A stretch of DNA of 64,000 nucleotides from assembly GCF_029945965.1 (NCBI RefSeq), contig NZ_JAQSDO010000002.1:21984-85983 (forward strand). The letters are read 5' to 3'. Positions 1 through 9,054 of the stretch are shown here, one piece after another. Source of the stretch: Thermomonas sp. (GTDB taxonomy: Bacteria; Pseudomonadota; Gammaproteobacteria; Xanthomonadales; Xanthomonadaceae). The notes beneath the pieces are model-generated. The model made no database searches, had not been told where the DNA came from, and was given only the letters and a program-made list of their open reading frames with translations. How positions within the stretch are numbered: the stretch's first letter is position 1; the number at the start of each line of letters is the position of its first letter. Position numbers and translations under genes: made by a program.

Positions 1-153
1 TGCCGTCTCAGGCACCATGGCATCGAGAAAGCCCGAGTCCTCGAGCCTCTCCCACGATGCGTCCGCGTTCCTGCCGGCCTCGATGGCGCGTACTGTCGTC
101 AAGGGGAATACATCGGCAAGAAGACGCTCGAAAGGCGCTGTCAGATCGTTCAT
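1..153 (-). CDS. acyl-CoA dehydrogenase, N-terminal part (cut by window edge)
   Basis: The minus strand encodes 51 residues beginning MNDLTAPFERLLADVFP and containing WERLEDSGFLDAMVPE, the usual N-terminal helical pattern of an acyl-CoA dehydrogenase. The gene continues past the left edge, so no catalytic part is visible. Its ATG overlaps the TGA of the upstream acyl-CoA dehydrogenase (ATGA at 150-153), so the two are translationally coupled. Such paired genes often encode the two subunits of one heteromeric dehydrogenase, which is an inference here. Family assignment rests on a short stretch plus context. Confidence 0.7.
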   Translation of the reverse strand, partial: MNDLTAPFERLLADVFPLTTVRAIEAGRNADASWERLEDSGFLDAMVPETA

Positions 154-1301
154 CGCAACCCCAAGCCGCGTGCAATCAGCCCGCGCAAGACTTCGCGGGT
201 GCCGCCGCGCAGTGAAAAAGTCGGTGCGAACTGTGTCACGTAGGCAAGCGTGCGCATCAGCGCCGGCGAAGCCACGTGGCGCGTGTCGCTGGCGATCGCA
301 TCGGCAATCGCGATCGGGATGTACTGCTCGAGCTCGGTGCCCAAGTCCTTCACCAAGGAGGCCTCGGTCATCGGGCTGCCCCCCGCACCGATCCGCGCGG
401 TCACTGCCACGGACATGGAGCGCAGCGACGCCAGGTGGCCGACCATGCGGCCGGCCAAGGCCAACGCCTGCTCGTCCGGGGCCTGCATCTGGCGCAGGTG
501 ATCGATCCAGGTGTCGAGCAGCACCATGCTGGAGTAGAGACGCTCCGGGCCGCTGCGCTCGAGCGCCAGTTCGGCATTGACCTGCTTCCAGCCGGAGCCT
601 TCATCGCCGATCAGGGCCTCGTGCGGCAACTCCACATCGTCGAAGAACACCTCGCTGAAGTGGCGGTCGCCGGTGAGGTCCTGGATCGGGCGAACCGTGA
701 CACCTGGCGCCTTCATGTCGACCAGCAGCTGCGACAAGCCGACCTGCCGGTCCGCGGGCGTGCCCGAGGTCCGCACGAGTGCGATCATCCAGTGCGAGTG
801 GTCGGCGTTGGTCGTCCAGATCTTCTGGCCCTTCAGGCGCCAGCCGTCCTGCGTCGGCGTCGCCCTCGTCCCAACGCTAGCCAGGTCCGAACCGGACTGC
901 GGCTCGCTCATGCCGATGCAGAAGAAGAGCTCGCCTTTGCAGACGCGCGGCACGAAGAAGCGCTTCTGAGCCTCAGTGCCGAAGCGCAGCAGCATCGGGG
1001 CGCTCTGGCGCTCCGCGATCCAGTGGGCCGAAACAGGCGCACCTTGCGCTAGCAGCTCCTCGACGAGCACGAACCGCGCGAACGCATCGCGCCCGCCGCC
1101 GCCGTATTCCTGCGGCAAGGCCATGCCGATCCAGCCGCGCTCGCCCAGGGCACGGCTGAAGTCCGCGTCGAAGCCGAGCCAGGAGCGCGCCCGCCGCTCG
1201 GGCGGCACGCCGCGCAGCTTCTCGTCGAGAAAGTTGCGGACTTCGGCGCGGAGGGCTTCCGCCTGCAGCGGCAAGGGCTGCAGGGACAAGGTCTCGATCA
1301 C
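150..1301 (-). CDS. acyl-CoA dehydrogenase family protein
   Basis: This 383-residue flavoprotein should oxidise an acyl-CoA to the 2-enoyl-CoA, passing electrons to ETF. Full family length: N-terminal helical domain with GWIGMALPQEYGG near residues 56-68, the FAD/substrate middle domain (GMSEPQSGSDLAS and WRLKGQKIWTTNADHSHW around 129-170), and a C-terminal helical domain ending GGTREVLRGLIARGLG. The YEGT-type catalytic glutamate of medium-chain enzymes is replaced by LRGGT, so the base, if any, must lie elsewhere. The start is a GTG three bases after the TRAP receptor stop. It is coupled by ATGA to a second dehydrogenase gene downstream. Substrate unknown. Confidence 0.9.
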   Translation of the reverse strand: MIETLSLQPLPLQAEALRAEVRNFLDEKLRGVPPERRARSWLGFDADFSRALGERGWIGMALPQEYGGGGRDAFARFVLVEELLAQGAPVSAHWIAERQSAPMLLRFGTEAQKRFFVPRVCKGELFFCIGMSEPQSGSDLASVGTRATPTQDGWRLKGQKIWTTNADHSHWMIALVRTSGTPADRQVGLSQLLVDMKAPGVTVRPIQDLTGDRHFSEVFFDDVELPHEALIGDEGSGWKQVNAELALERSGPERLYSSMVLLDTWIDHLRQMQAPDEQALALAGRMVGHLASLRSMSVAVTARIGAGGSPMTEASLVKDLGTELEQYIPIAIADAIASDTRHVASPALMRTLAYVTQFAPTFSLRGGTREVLRGLIARGLGLR

Positions 1302-1304
1302 GCC

Positions 1305-2327
1305 TTACTTCAGGCCGGCGCGGAAGGCATTGAGGATCTCGGTGCCCGACTTGCCGCGCTTGTCGAGCGTGTCGGCCCAGTCCTTGGCCACTTCCAGCGA
1401 GAGCGTCGACAGCGTCGCCTTGTCGGCGGCGGGCAGCGGCGTGAGCTTCACGCCGGCTGCCTTCACCTTCTCGATGTCGCCCGCTTCGTCCTTTTCCACC
1501 TGCAGGCAGACGCTCTTGGTGAACTGTTCGCCCATCGTGGTGAGTTCCTGCTGGACGGCCGGCGGCAGCGACTGGAAGCGCTTCTCGCTGATGACCCAGT
1601 TGGCCACGAAGGTTCCGAAGTTCTCGCCGATCGTGCCGGCCTTCGACAGCTTGTGGATGTCATAGGGCGGCAGGCTGTTGAACGGAAACAGGACGCCGTC
1701 GATGGTGCCGCGCGAGAGCGACTCATACACCTCGGGCGTGGGCATCAGCACCGGCACGGCCTTCATCTTCTTGAGCAGCAGTTCCTTGGCTGAGCCCGAA
1801 GCGCGAATCTTCATGCCCTCCACTTCCTTGAGCGTCGCGAACGGCTTGCGCGTGACCACTTGGTACGGTGGCAGTACGATCGTGAACAACAGGCGCACGC
1901 CGTTCGGCTCGAACTCCTTCTTGGACAGCGTGCCGCCCGGCTTCGCCAGGTTCCAGTACGCCATGGTTGCCATGCATGAGCCGGTGAACTCCAGGGGCAG
2001 TTCGGCCACGACGGACAGAGGCATCTTGTCCGACACGAAGCCCGGGGCGACATAGGCGATGTCGACCACGCCCGACTGTGTCAGCGCCAGCAGGTCCTTG
2101 GCCTTGCCCAGCTGTTCGGCCGGATAGTACTCGAACTCGTAGCCCTTGGCGGCCGGGTTGGCCTTCAGCCGCTCAATCATCGGCATCGTGAAGTACTTTG
2201 GCAGATAGTGACCGACCGGGAAAGAGTCGGCAATCTTGATCTTGACGGTCTGGGCGTTGGCCCCACCGGCGGCCAGGAGCACTGCGGCGGCGAGAGCCAG
2301 GGGCGCGTTGTGAATTAGCTTGGACAT
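1305..2327 (-). CDS. TRAP transporter periplasmic substrate-binding protein (DctP family)
   Basis: This is a secreted receptor that binds an organic acid and delivers it to the DctQ/DctM membrane pair encoded just upstream. The ATG at 2327 is chosen because it follows an AAAGG ribosome site and begins a clear signal peptide (MSKLIHNAPLALAAAVLLAAGGANAQ); the frame is open further upstream, but that part looks non-coding. The 340-residue length and motifs such as KIRASGSAKELLLKKMKAVP and SRGTIDGVLFP are typical of DctP proteins. Surrounding CoA-ester genes suggest a carboxylate ligand destined for CoA activation. The exact ligand cannot be read from sequence. Confidence 0.92.
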   Translation of the reverse strand: MSKLIHNAPLALAAAVLLAAGGANAQTVKIKIADSFPVGHYLPKYFTMPMIERLKANPAAKGYEFEYYPAEQLGKAKDLLALTQSGVVDIAYVAPGFVSDKMPLSVVAELPLEFTGSCMATMAYWNLAKPGGTLSKKEFEPNGVRLLFTIVLPPYQVVTRKPFATLKEVEGMKIRASGSAKELLLKKMKAVPVLMPTPEVYESLSRGTIDGVLFPFNSLPPYDIHKLSKAGTIGENFGTFVANWVISEKRFQSLPPAVQQELTTMGEQFTKSVCLQVEKDEAGDIEKVKAAGVKLTPLPAADKATLSTLSLEVAKDWADTLDKRGKSGTEILNAFRAGLK

Positions 2328-2371
2328 GATGTAACCTTTCGTTTTGGGTAAGGAGAGATGGAGATCCGGCT

Positions 2372-3661
2372 TCAAGGCGCCATCTGCTTTGGCAGCCAGA
2401 GGATGATGGAAGGGAACGCGACCAGCACTGCCAGCAGCATCAGGTGGCTGAAGACGTGCGGCCAAACACCAGCGAAAATTTCCTGCAACGGTCGCTTCGC
2501 GTAGCGGGCGACGACGAAAACGTTCAGCCCCACGGGTGGCGTGACGAGCCCGACCTCGGCAACGACAATGATGATTACGCCAAACCAGACGGGATCGAAG
2601 CCCAGCGCCTTGATCAGCGGCAGCACGACAGGCACCGTCAGGATCAGGATCGCGACTTGGTCCATCAGGCAGCCCAGCACGAGGTAGCCGAACAGGATGA
2701 TCACCAGCACGACCCAGGGTGAAACGCCAAGCGATCCGACCCAGGTCACGATCATCTGCGTGCTCTGGGTCATCGTCAGGAAGTAGCCGAAGATCTTGGC
2801 GCAGACGATGATCATGATGATCATGCAGCTGGCGTGTGCCGCGTGCGTGAGGGCCTTGACCAGGCTCTTGCGGTTAACCGTCCCCGCCTTGATCGCCAGA
2901 AGGAAGGCCCCGAAGGCGCCGATGCCCGAGGCCTCGGTCGGCGTGGCGATGCCGCTGTAGATGACGCCGGTGACGGCCATGAAGAGCAGCAGCATCGGGC
3001 CGACGACCTTCAGCGACAGTATCTTTTCCTTCATCGTGTAGGCCTGACCGCGGGGCGCCGCGGACGGGTCGATGAGGACCAGCACATAGACGGTGGCCAT
3101 GATCGTGAGCGTCACGAGGATGCCAGGAATCACGCCGCCGATGAGGAGCTGGCCGATGTTGACGTCGGCAATGATGCCGTACAGCACCAGGGCGATGCTG
3201 GGTGGAATGAGCATCGCCAGCGTTCCCGAAATCGCGACCACGCCGCCCGCGAGCCTGGGGTCGTAGCCTTGCTTGAGCATCGCCGGCATCGTGGTCGACG
3301 AGAGCGTCGCCGCTGATGCCGTGCTCGAGCCCGAAATCGCGCCGAACCCGGCTCCTGCAAGCGCGGTAGCCATGCCGAGGCCGCCCGGCACGCGGCCCAC
3401 CCAGGTCTTGGCCGCCGTGAAGAGCCCGTCCGCGACGCCGCTCAGGATGACGAACTCCGCCATCAGGATGAACATGGGGACGGAGATCAGTTCGTAGCTG
3501 CCCGCGGTGGACAAGGGGGTCGTCGTGATGACGCCAGCCAGCACGTCGAGCCCGCCGATCATGAACAGGCCCAGGCTGCCCGCGATCGCCAGCGAGAATG
3601 CGACCGGCGTCCCGAGCGCCAGCAGCACGAACAGCAGGAGGGTGATACCGGCGGCGATCAT
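2372..3661 (-). CDS. TRAP transporter large permease (DctM family)
   Basis: This 429-residue inner-membrane protein is the ion-coupled translocation subunit of a TRAP transporter. It has the expected dozen or so hydrophobic segments and DctM hallmarks such as GAGFGAISGSSTASAATLSS near residues 105-125, LIPPSIALVLYGIIADV and a C-terminal EVGLVTPPVGLNVFVVA. Its ATG overlaps the TGA of the small permease gene by four bases, and the receptor gene follows after 44 bases, giving the order small subunit, large subunit, receptor. Confidence 0.95.
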   Translation of the reverse strand: MIAAGITLLLFVLLALGTPVAFSLAIAGSLGLFMIGGLDVLAGVITTTPLSTAGSYELISVPMFILMAEFVILSGVADGLFTAAKTWVGRVPGGLGMATALAGAGFGAISGSSTASAATLSSTTMPAMLKQGYDPRLAGGVVAISGTLAMLIPPSIALVLYGIIADVNIGQLLIGGVIPGILVTLTIMATVYVLVLIDPSAAPRGQAYTMKEKILSLKVVGPMLLLFMAVTGVIYSGIATPTEASGIGAFGAFLLAIKAGTVNRKSLVKALTHAAHASCMIIMIIVCAKIFGYFLTMTQSTQMIVTWVGSLGVSPWVVLVIILFGYLVLGCLMDQVAILILTVPVVLPLIKALGFDPVWFGVIIIVVAEVGLVTPPVGLNVFVVARYAKRPLQEIFAGVWPHVFSHLMLLAVLVAFPSIILWLPKQMAP

Positions 3662-4221
3662 TGCGCCGTCTCCTCGGTGCCGGCGATGGGTGGCAGCGCC
3701 AGCAGCTCGCGACCGCTCGCGAGCGTGCCCAGGTAGCCGATGGCGTTGAGGATCAAGCGGATCGTGAGCAGGCCGAACCCGATCGGCAGCATGATGCTGA
3801 TCGTCCAGGTCGGGACCGCCAGGCCGCTGGTTGACTCGGCGGCCGTCGCGAGGTCGGCCATCGTGTTGCGCGCCGAGACCCAGGTGCAGATCGCGAACGC
3901 GGGGATCGACACGAGCGTGGCGATCGCCTCGAAGACATACCGCGCACGGGGGCTGATGTAGTTGTGGACGATGTCGACAGAGACGTGGGCATGGGCCTTC
4001 AGCGTGTGCGACACGGCGAAGAAGAAGAGGCCGGGCATGAGGTAGCTCGACACCACTTCATACGCCCACTGGAGCGGCGCGTTGAAGAGGTAGCGCAGGG
4101 ACACGTCCGCCACGACGATGAACATCAGCGCGAAGAGCATCGCGCAGCCGACGAACATCACGACGTTGTCGATTGCATCGACGACGCCGCGGATCGTTTG
4201 GTAAGCAGTTGGTTTTGTCAT
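3658..4221 (-). CDS. TRAP transporter small permease (DctQ family)
   Basis: This 187-residue protein has four hydrophobic segments (for example VVMFVGCAMLFALMFIVVAD and VVSSYLMPGLFFFAVSHTL), the topology of DctQ subunits that pair with DctM. It contains the usual RYLFNAPLQWAYEVVSSYLM stretch near residues 43-62. It lies nine bases after the enoyl-CoA hydratase stop and overlaps the DctM start, so transport is embedded within the catabolic operon. Confidence 0.92.
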   Translation of the reverse strand: MTKPTAYQTIRGVVDAIDNVVMFVGCAMLFALMFIVVADVSLRYLFNAPLQWAYEVVSSYLMPGLFFFAVSHTLKAHAHVSVDIVHNYISPRARYVFEAIATLVSIPAFAICTWVSARNTMADLATAAESTSGLAVPTWTISIMLPIGFGLLTIRLILNAIGYLGTLASGRELLALPPIAGTEETAQ

Positions 4222-4230
4222 TCGTCTTTC

Positions 4231-5022
4231 TCAACGCCCTTTCCAGGCGGGTGTTCTTTTTTCTCGGAATGCGCGAGGACCCTCCTGGGCGTCCTCGCTC
4301 AGGTAAACCTTCTCAAAAAGGTGCGTCGCCGCACGCTGCGCGGCGGAGCGCCCCATCTCGTTAGACAGGTAGACGAGTTCGCGGGCGGCCCGCACCGTCA
4401 GCGGCGCGTTGGCGGCGATTCTTGCGGCCATCGCCATGGCGCGCGGCAGGACTTGTAGCCCCGGCACCACGTGATTCACGAACCCGATCTCGTACGCACG
4501 CTGCGCAGTAATCGGCTCGGCCGTCAGCAGCAATTCCATCACGGCCCGCTGCTGCACCATGCTCATGAGCGGCGCTGCCCAGGGCATGCCGCGTCCCACC
4601 CGCGCCTCGGTGATGCCGAAAGTCGCGTGGTCGGCGGCGATGCACAGGTCGCACATCTGGGCCAGCAGCCAGCCGCCCGCGAAGGCCAGCCCGTTCACGG
4701 CGGCGATGGTGGGCTTGGTCACCCGTATGCTGTCACCTATGATCGGCAGGAAACCCGGCGGCGGCACCGCCAGACCCGATTCGGCGGCCTCCTTCAAGTC
4801 CATGCCGGCGCAAAAGGCCTGGTCCCCGGTTGCGGTGAGGATGGCGACCAGCGCCGAGTCGTCCTGCTCGAAGCGCTCGAATGCAGTGAAGAGGCCGGAG
4901 CGCACTTCGCCGCTGATCGCGTTGCGCTGGTCGGGCCGGTTGATCCGGATCACGACCACGGACCCGTGCTGCTCGTAAAGCAGGCTCGGATTGATCGCTT
5001 CTATGCTTCCGGGCGCGTTCAT
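4231..5022 (-). CDS. enoyl-CoA hydratase/isomerase family protein
   Basis: A 263-residue crotonase-fold protein expected to hydrate or isomerise an enoyl-CoA. Visible motifs are the CoA-binding/oxyanion loops QAFCAGMDLKE (near residue 72) and AVNGLAFAGGW (109-118), followed by ATFGITEARVG with Glu139 at the position of the first catalytic glutamate. The second glutamate, usually in the PGAGGTQ loop, is not evident (GMPWAAPLM), so simple hydratase chemistry is uncertain. The ATG at 5022 overlaps the MaoC stop (ATGA); the longer open frame upstream is antisense-like sequence within the MaoC gene. Confidence 0.9.
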   Translation of the reverse strand: MNAPGSIEAINPSLLYEQHGSVVVIRINRPDQRNAISGEVRSGLFTAFERFEQDDSALVAILTATGDQAFCAGMDLKEAAESGLAVPPPGFLPIIGDSIRVTKPTIAAVNGLAFAGGWLLAQMCDLCIAADHATFGITEARVGRGMPWAAPLMSMVQQRAVMELLLTAEPITAQRAYEIGFVNHVVPGLQVLPRAMAMAARIAANAPLTVRAARELVYLSNEMGRSAAQRAATHLFEKVYLSEDAQEGPRAFREKRTPAWKGR

Positions 5023-5477
5023 GCAGTCACTACCTTGCGCCGCATCATGGCCGTGCGCCGGCAGACAGCCACGATCTCGCCGCGCTGGTTCAGACCCGTG
5101 TGCTCGAACTCGACCAGACCGGTGTCGGGGCGCGACTTGCTGGCACGCACCGACACCACGCGGGTGCGGGCCTTGAGCGTATCGCCATGGAACACGGGCT
5201 TGGGAAAACGCACGTCGGTCATGCCCAGGTTGGCTACCGTCGTGCCCATGGTCGTGTCGTTCACCGTCATGCCAACCAGGATACCCAATGTGTACAGGCT
5301 GTTGAAAAGGCGCTGGCCCCATTCGGTGCCGGCGGAAAAATGGGCGTCCAGGTGCAGCGGCTGCGGATTCATCGTCAGGAGGCTGAACAGCGTGTTGTCC
5401 ATTTCCGTGACGGTGCGCGACCAGTCGTGCATGAATTCTTGGCCCTCAAAAAATTCCTCGAAATGCAATCCTGCCAT
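5019..5477 (-). CDS. MaoC-like dehydratase
   Basis: A 152-residue single hot-dog domain protein. The active-site stretch TEMDNTLFSLLTMNPQPLHLD (residues 24-44) provides Asn37 and His42, corresponding to the MaoC catalytic pair. The NPQPLHLD form is the one I associate with beta-methylmalyl-CoA/mesaconyl-CoA type dehydratases rather than short PhaJ enzymes. It probably hydrates or dehydrates a branched or dicarboxylic acyl-CoA, which fits the neighbouring alpha-methylacyl-CoA racemase-like gene. Coupled to the hydratase downstream. Confidence 0.88.
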   Translation of the reverse strand: MAGLHFEEFFEGQEFMHDWSRTVTEMDNTLFSLLTMNPQPLHLDAHFSAGTEWGQRLFNSLYTLGILVGMTVNDTTMGTTVANLGMTDVRFPKPVFHGDTLKARTRVVSVRASKSRPDTGLVEFEHTGLNQRGEIVAVCRRTAMMRRKVVTA

Positions 5478-5487
5478 GTTGTCCCTC

Positions 5488-6660
5488 CTATGTCCTCAGG
5501 TCATACCCGCAGCCCGTAAGTTCGCCCCCCGGGACGCCCCAGGCCGCTGCCCATTCCTCACCACCGTCTTGCCCAGGCGGCTCGGGCAGGTCGGGGACGG
5601 TGGCGCTGAAACGTGGTGCCGGCGCCGGCTGGACGACGCCCGCGATCTCGATGAAATTGCGGCGCGCGGCGCTGTGCGGATGTCGTGGCGCTTCGGTCGG
5701 CGAGAGCACGGGCGCGAAGCAGCTGTCGCTGCCTTCGAGAATTTCGCACCACTGCGCGCGGGTTCGTGTTTCGAAGATCGCCGTCAGGCGCCCACGCAAG
5801 TGCGGCCAGTTCGCCCGATCGTCGAAAGCGGTCAGGTCCAGCGCGTCGATGCCGGCCTCAGCGAGCTTTTTTCGAAACACCTGCTGGAACTTCGCCTCGA
5901 TCGGCGCCAGGCTGACGTACTCACCGTCGGCACAGCGATATACATCGTAAAAGGGCGCGCCAGAGTCCAGCAGATTGGTGCCGCGCGGGCCCTTTTGAAG
6001 CCCGGCGGCGATGAGCCCGTGCAACGGCGTCATCAGCGCACCCACACCATCAACCATCGCCGCGTCGACTACCTGCCCTTGCCCAGTGGCGCGGGCATGG
6101 AGCACCGCGCTCACCATGCCGAAGGCCAGCATCAGGCCGCCACCCCCGTAGTCGGCGACCAGATTCAACGGCGGCGTCGGCGGGCCGCCTTCACGGCCGA
6201 TCGCATGCAGCGCGCCGGTGAGCGCCAGGTAGTTGAGATCGTGGCCCGCGGCGTGCGCGAGCGGGCCTTCTTGGCCGAAGCCGGTCATGCGGCCGTAGAT
6301 GAGTTTCGGATTGTCGGCCAGGCACACATCAGGGCCGAGGCCGAGGCGCTCCATCGTCCGGGGACGGAATCCTTCAATGAGCGCATCCGCCCGCGCCACA
6401 ATGCTGCGAGCCAGAGCCAGGCCAGCCCCGCCCTTCAAGTCGACGCGCATGGACCGCTTGCCGCGTTGCAGCAGGTCGAACTGCGGAGGGCGCGGAATAC
6501 CCAGGCTGCTGGGCTCGGTGCGGTCCAGGCGCAGCACCTGCGCCCCCAGGTCGGCCAGCAGCATGCCGCAGAACGGCGCCGGGCCGATGCCCGCGAACTC
6601 GACGACGCGCAGCCCTGCCAAGGGGCCGCTTCGCGCAAGGTCGTGCGTGCCGGCTGCCAT
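5488..6660 (-). CDS. alpha-methylacyl-CoA racemase-like CoA-transferase family protein
   Basis: A 390-residue member of the CaiB/BaiF family. Unlike a plain transferase it carries the racemase pair: His140 in AAGHDLNY and Asp170 in NLVADYGGGG, spaced 30 residues apart exactly as His126/Asp156 in the Mycobacterium enzyme MCR. It is therefore predicted to epimerise a 2-methyl-branched acyl-CoA so that a stereospecific dehydrogenase can use it. It sits between an acyl-CoA dehydrogenase (4-base gap) and a MaoC dehydratase, which fits branched-chain beta-oxidation. Confidence 0.85.
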   Translation of the reverse strand: MAAGTHDLARSGPLAGLRVVEFAGIGPAPFCGMLLADLGAQVLRLDRTEPSSLGIPRPPQFDLLQRGKRSMRVDLKGGAGLALARSIVARADALIEGFRPRTMERLGLGPDVCLADNPKLIYGRMTGFGQEGPLAHAAGHDLNYLALTGALHAIGREGGPPTPPLNLVADYGGGGLMLAFGMVSAVLHARATGQGQVVDAAMVDGVGALMTPLHGLIAAGLQKGPRGTNLLDSGAPFYDVYRCADGEYVSLAPIEAKFQQVFRKKLAEAGIDALDLTAFDDRANWPHLRGRLTAIFETRTRAQWCEILEGSDSCFAPVLSPTEAPRHPHSAARRNFIEIAGVVQPAPAPRFSATVPDLPEPPGQDGGEEWAAAWGVPGGELTGCGYDLRT

Positions 6661-6664
6661 GGGG

Positions 6665-7831
6665 TCAGTACGACTTCGGCAAGCCGAGCACCCGCTCGGC
6701 GATGTAACAAAGCACCAGCTGCGGGCTGATCGGCGCGATACGCGGGATCAGCGATTCGCGCAGGTAGCGCTCGACGTGGTATTCCTTCGCATAGCCGAAG
6801 CCACCGTGCGTCATCACTGCCTGCTGGCAGGCATTGAAGCCCGCCTCGCCCGCCAGGAACTTCGCCGCATTGGCGCTCGCGCCGCAGTCCTTGCCGCTGT
6901 CGTACTCCCACGCCGCCCTCATCACCATGAGGTTGGCCGCCTCCAGTTCCATCCAGTTCTGCGCGAGCGGGTGCTGGATGCCCTGGTTCATGCCAATGGG
7001 GCGGTTGAAGACGTTGCGATCCTTGGCGTAGGCCGTGGCGCGCTGCAGAGCCACACGGCCCAGCCCCACGGCCTCGGCCGCGATCAGCACGCGCTCCGGG
7101 TTCATGCCATGCAGGATGTATTCGAACCCACGACCTTCCTCGCCGATCAGGTTCTCCGCAGGGATTTCGAAGTCCTCGAAGAAAAGTTCGTTGGAATCGA
7201 CGCACTTGCGTCCCATCTTCTCGATCTCGTGCACCGTGACCCGGCTGCGGTCGAACGGCGTGTAGAAGAGGCTCAGGCCGTGCGTGGGCTTCTTGACCCC
7301 TTCCAGCGGCGTGGTGCGTGCCAACAGCAGAATGTTGTCGGCCACCTTGGCGGTCGAGATCCAGACCTTCTGACCGTTGACGACATAGCGGTCGCCCTTC
7401 TTGACCGCGCGCAGTTTCAGTTGCGTCGTGTTCAGGCCCGTGTTCGGCTCGGTCACGCCGAAGCAACTCTTGGCCTCGCCCCGCGCCACCGGCGGCAGCA
7501 TGCGGCGCCGCTGTTCCTCGTTGCCGAAGACGGCCACCGGGTTCAGACCGAACAGGTTGATGTGCACGGACGACGCGGCCGACATGCCGCCGCCCGACTG
7601 GGTGATGGCTTGCATCATGATGGCCGCCTCGGTCACGCCCAGCCCGGCCCCGCCGTATTCCTCACCGATGCACATGCCCAGCCAGCCATCGTCGGCCAGC
7701 GCCCGGTAGAGCTCTTCGGGGAAGCGCCCGTCATGGTCGCGGTCAAACCAGTACTGGTCATCGAATTGCGCGCAGATGCGCGCGATGGCCTCACGGATGC
7801 TTTCCTGTTGTTCGCTCAGTTCGAAATTCAC
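6665..7831 (-). CDS. acyl-CoA dehydrogenase family protein
   Basis: A full-length (388 residues) acyl-CoA dehydrogenase. Domains in order: helical N-terminus with DDGWLGMCIGEEYGGAGLG near residue 47, beta domain with CFGVTEPNTGLNTTQLKLRA and YVVNGQKVWISTAKVADNILLLA (120-170), and C-terminal helices including GRVALQRATAYAKDRNVFNRPIG and MTHGGFGYAKEYHVERYLRE. It ends RVLGLPKSY. The start overlaps the upstream CoA-transferase stop by four bases. Probably acts on the CoA ester made by that transferase. Confidence 0.93.
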   Translation of the reverse strand: MNFELSEQQESIREAIARICAQFDDQYWFDRDHDGRFPEELYRALADDGWLGMCIGEEYGGAGLGVTEAAIMMQAITQSGGGMSAASSVHINLFGLNPVAVFGNEEQRRRMLPPVARGEAKSCFGVTEPNTGLNTTQLKLRAVKKGDRYVVNGQKVWISTAKVADNILLLARTTPLEGVKKPTHGLSLFYTPFDRSRVTVHEIEKMGRKCVDSNELFFEDFEIPAENLIGEEGRGFEYILHGMNPERVLIAAEAVGLGRVALQRATAYAKDRNVFNRPIGMNQGIQHPLAQNWMELEAANLMVMRAAWEYDSGKDCGASANAAKFLAGEAGFNACQQAVMTHGGFGYAKEYHVERYLRESLIPRIAPISPQLVLCYIAERVLGLPKSY

Positions 7832-9054
7832 GCTGTGTTTTCCTTGGAAGAGGGAGCCGGCGGGGCCTGCACGGCGCCGCTGGCGAGAAACGAATCAATT
7901 TCCTCGGCGCTGTAGCCGGCCTGGCGCAGAATCTCCACGCTGTGCTCACCCTGGCTGGGCGCATGCTTGATGGGGCCGGTCGGCGTGCCGAAGAAGCTGA
8001 CAGGGGCGCGCATCGAGCGGATGGTGCCCTCGGTGGGGTGCTCCACCGTAGTAAAAAACCGGGTGGCGGTGAGGTGCGGATCCTCGAGCACGCTCTCGAA
8101 GTCGTGCATCGGCATCATCGGGATGTCGGCCTCTTCCAGCACGCGCATCCATTCGGCCGTCGTGCGCTCCCCGAAGATGTCCGAGAGCCGCTCGTAGACG
8201 AAGTCGATGTTGCGCGAACGGTTCGCGAACGTGGCAAAGCGCGCGTCTTCCTTTTGCAGGGACTCGCGGCCGATGGCGCGCAGAAAACCTTCCCACTGCT
8301 TGTCGTTGTAGACAAGGGCGCAGATGTAGCCGTCCTTCGTACGGTAAGGACGCCGGTACGGCGAAAGCTGCCGCGCGTAGCCACCACCGTCGAGCGGAGG
8401 CTCGTACGTCAGGCCGCCGAGGTGGTCGCCGAGCACGAAGCCCACCATGGTCTCGAACATCGGGATGTCCACGCGCTGTCCACGGCCGGTGCGGCCCCGC
8501 GCGATCAGGCTGGCAAGGATGCCGCCCACCGCCGTGATGCCAACGATGCGATCCGCCATCGCCGTGGGCACATAGCGGGGCGTGCCGTCGCTGGCGCGGG
8601 CAATCAGGTACGAGAGCGTGGACGCACCCTGTATCAGGTCGTCGTAGGCGGGCCGCGCGGCATAGGGGCCATCCTGGCCGAAGCCGAAGAGGCCGGCGTA
8701 GACGATGCGCGGATTGATCTTTTCCACGGCCTCGTAATCCAGGCCGAGACGCGCCATCGCTTGCGGGCGCACGTTGTAGACCAGCACGTCCGCTTCGGCG
8801 ATGAGTCGATGAAGCACCGCGATGCCTTCGGGACGCTTCAGGTCCAGCGAGAGCGATCGCTTGTTGCGGTTGGTGTTAAGGAAGATGGGCCCCATGTCGT
8901 CATGGCGAGCAGGCCCGATCTGACGCACGACGTCCCCTTGTGGCGCCTCGACCTTTATAACGTCTCCACCCATGTCGCCGAGCGCCTGGGTGGCGAACGG
9001 ACCCATGAGGACCGACGTCATGTCGATGATGCGAATGCCGTCCAAGGGTCCCAT
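7828..9054 (-). CDS. CaiB/BaiF class III CoA-transferase
   Basis: First gene of the minus-strand catabolic operon. This 408-residue protein shows the family N-terminus (DGIRIIDMTSVLMGPFATQALGDMGGDVIKVE) and the catalytic aspartate context PAYDDLIQGAS, Asp138 matching Asp169 of formyl-CoA transferase. It would activate the imported acid by moving CoA from a donor thioester, saving ATP. Divergent from the MFS gene across a 187-base promoter region. Substrate unknown. Confidence 0.9.
   Translation of the reverse strand: MGPLDGIRIIDMTSVLMGPFATQALGDMGGDVIKVEAPQGDVVRQIGPARHDDMGPIFLNTNRNKRSLSLDLKRPEGIAVLHRLIAEADVLVYNVRPQAMARLGLDYEAVEKINPRIVYAGLFGFGQDGPYAARPAYDDLIQGASTLSYLIARASDGTPRYVPTAMADRIVGITAVGGILASLIARGRTGRGQRVDIPMFETMVGFVLGDHLGGLTYEPPLDGGGYARQLSPYRRPYRTKDGYICALVYNDKQWEGFLRAIGRESLQKEDARFATFANRSRNIDFVYERLSDIFGERTTAEWMRVLEEADIPMMPMHDFESVLEDPHLTATRFFTTVEHPTEGTIRSMRAPVSFFGTPTGPIKHAPSQGEHSVEILRQAGYSAEEIDSFLASGAVQAPPAPSSKENTA

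Noticed and set aside
4471..6729. Long plus-strand open frame opposite the hydratase, MaoC and racemase-like genes
   Set aside because: It is antisense to well-recognised minus-strand genes and its product is arginine/alanine-rich with no family motif; a typical shadow frame in G+C-rich DNA.
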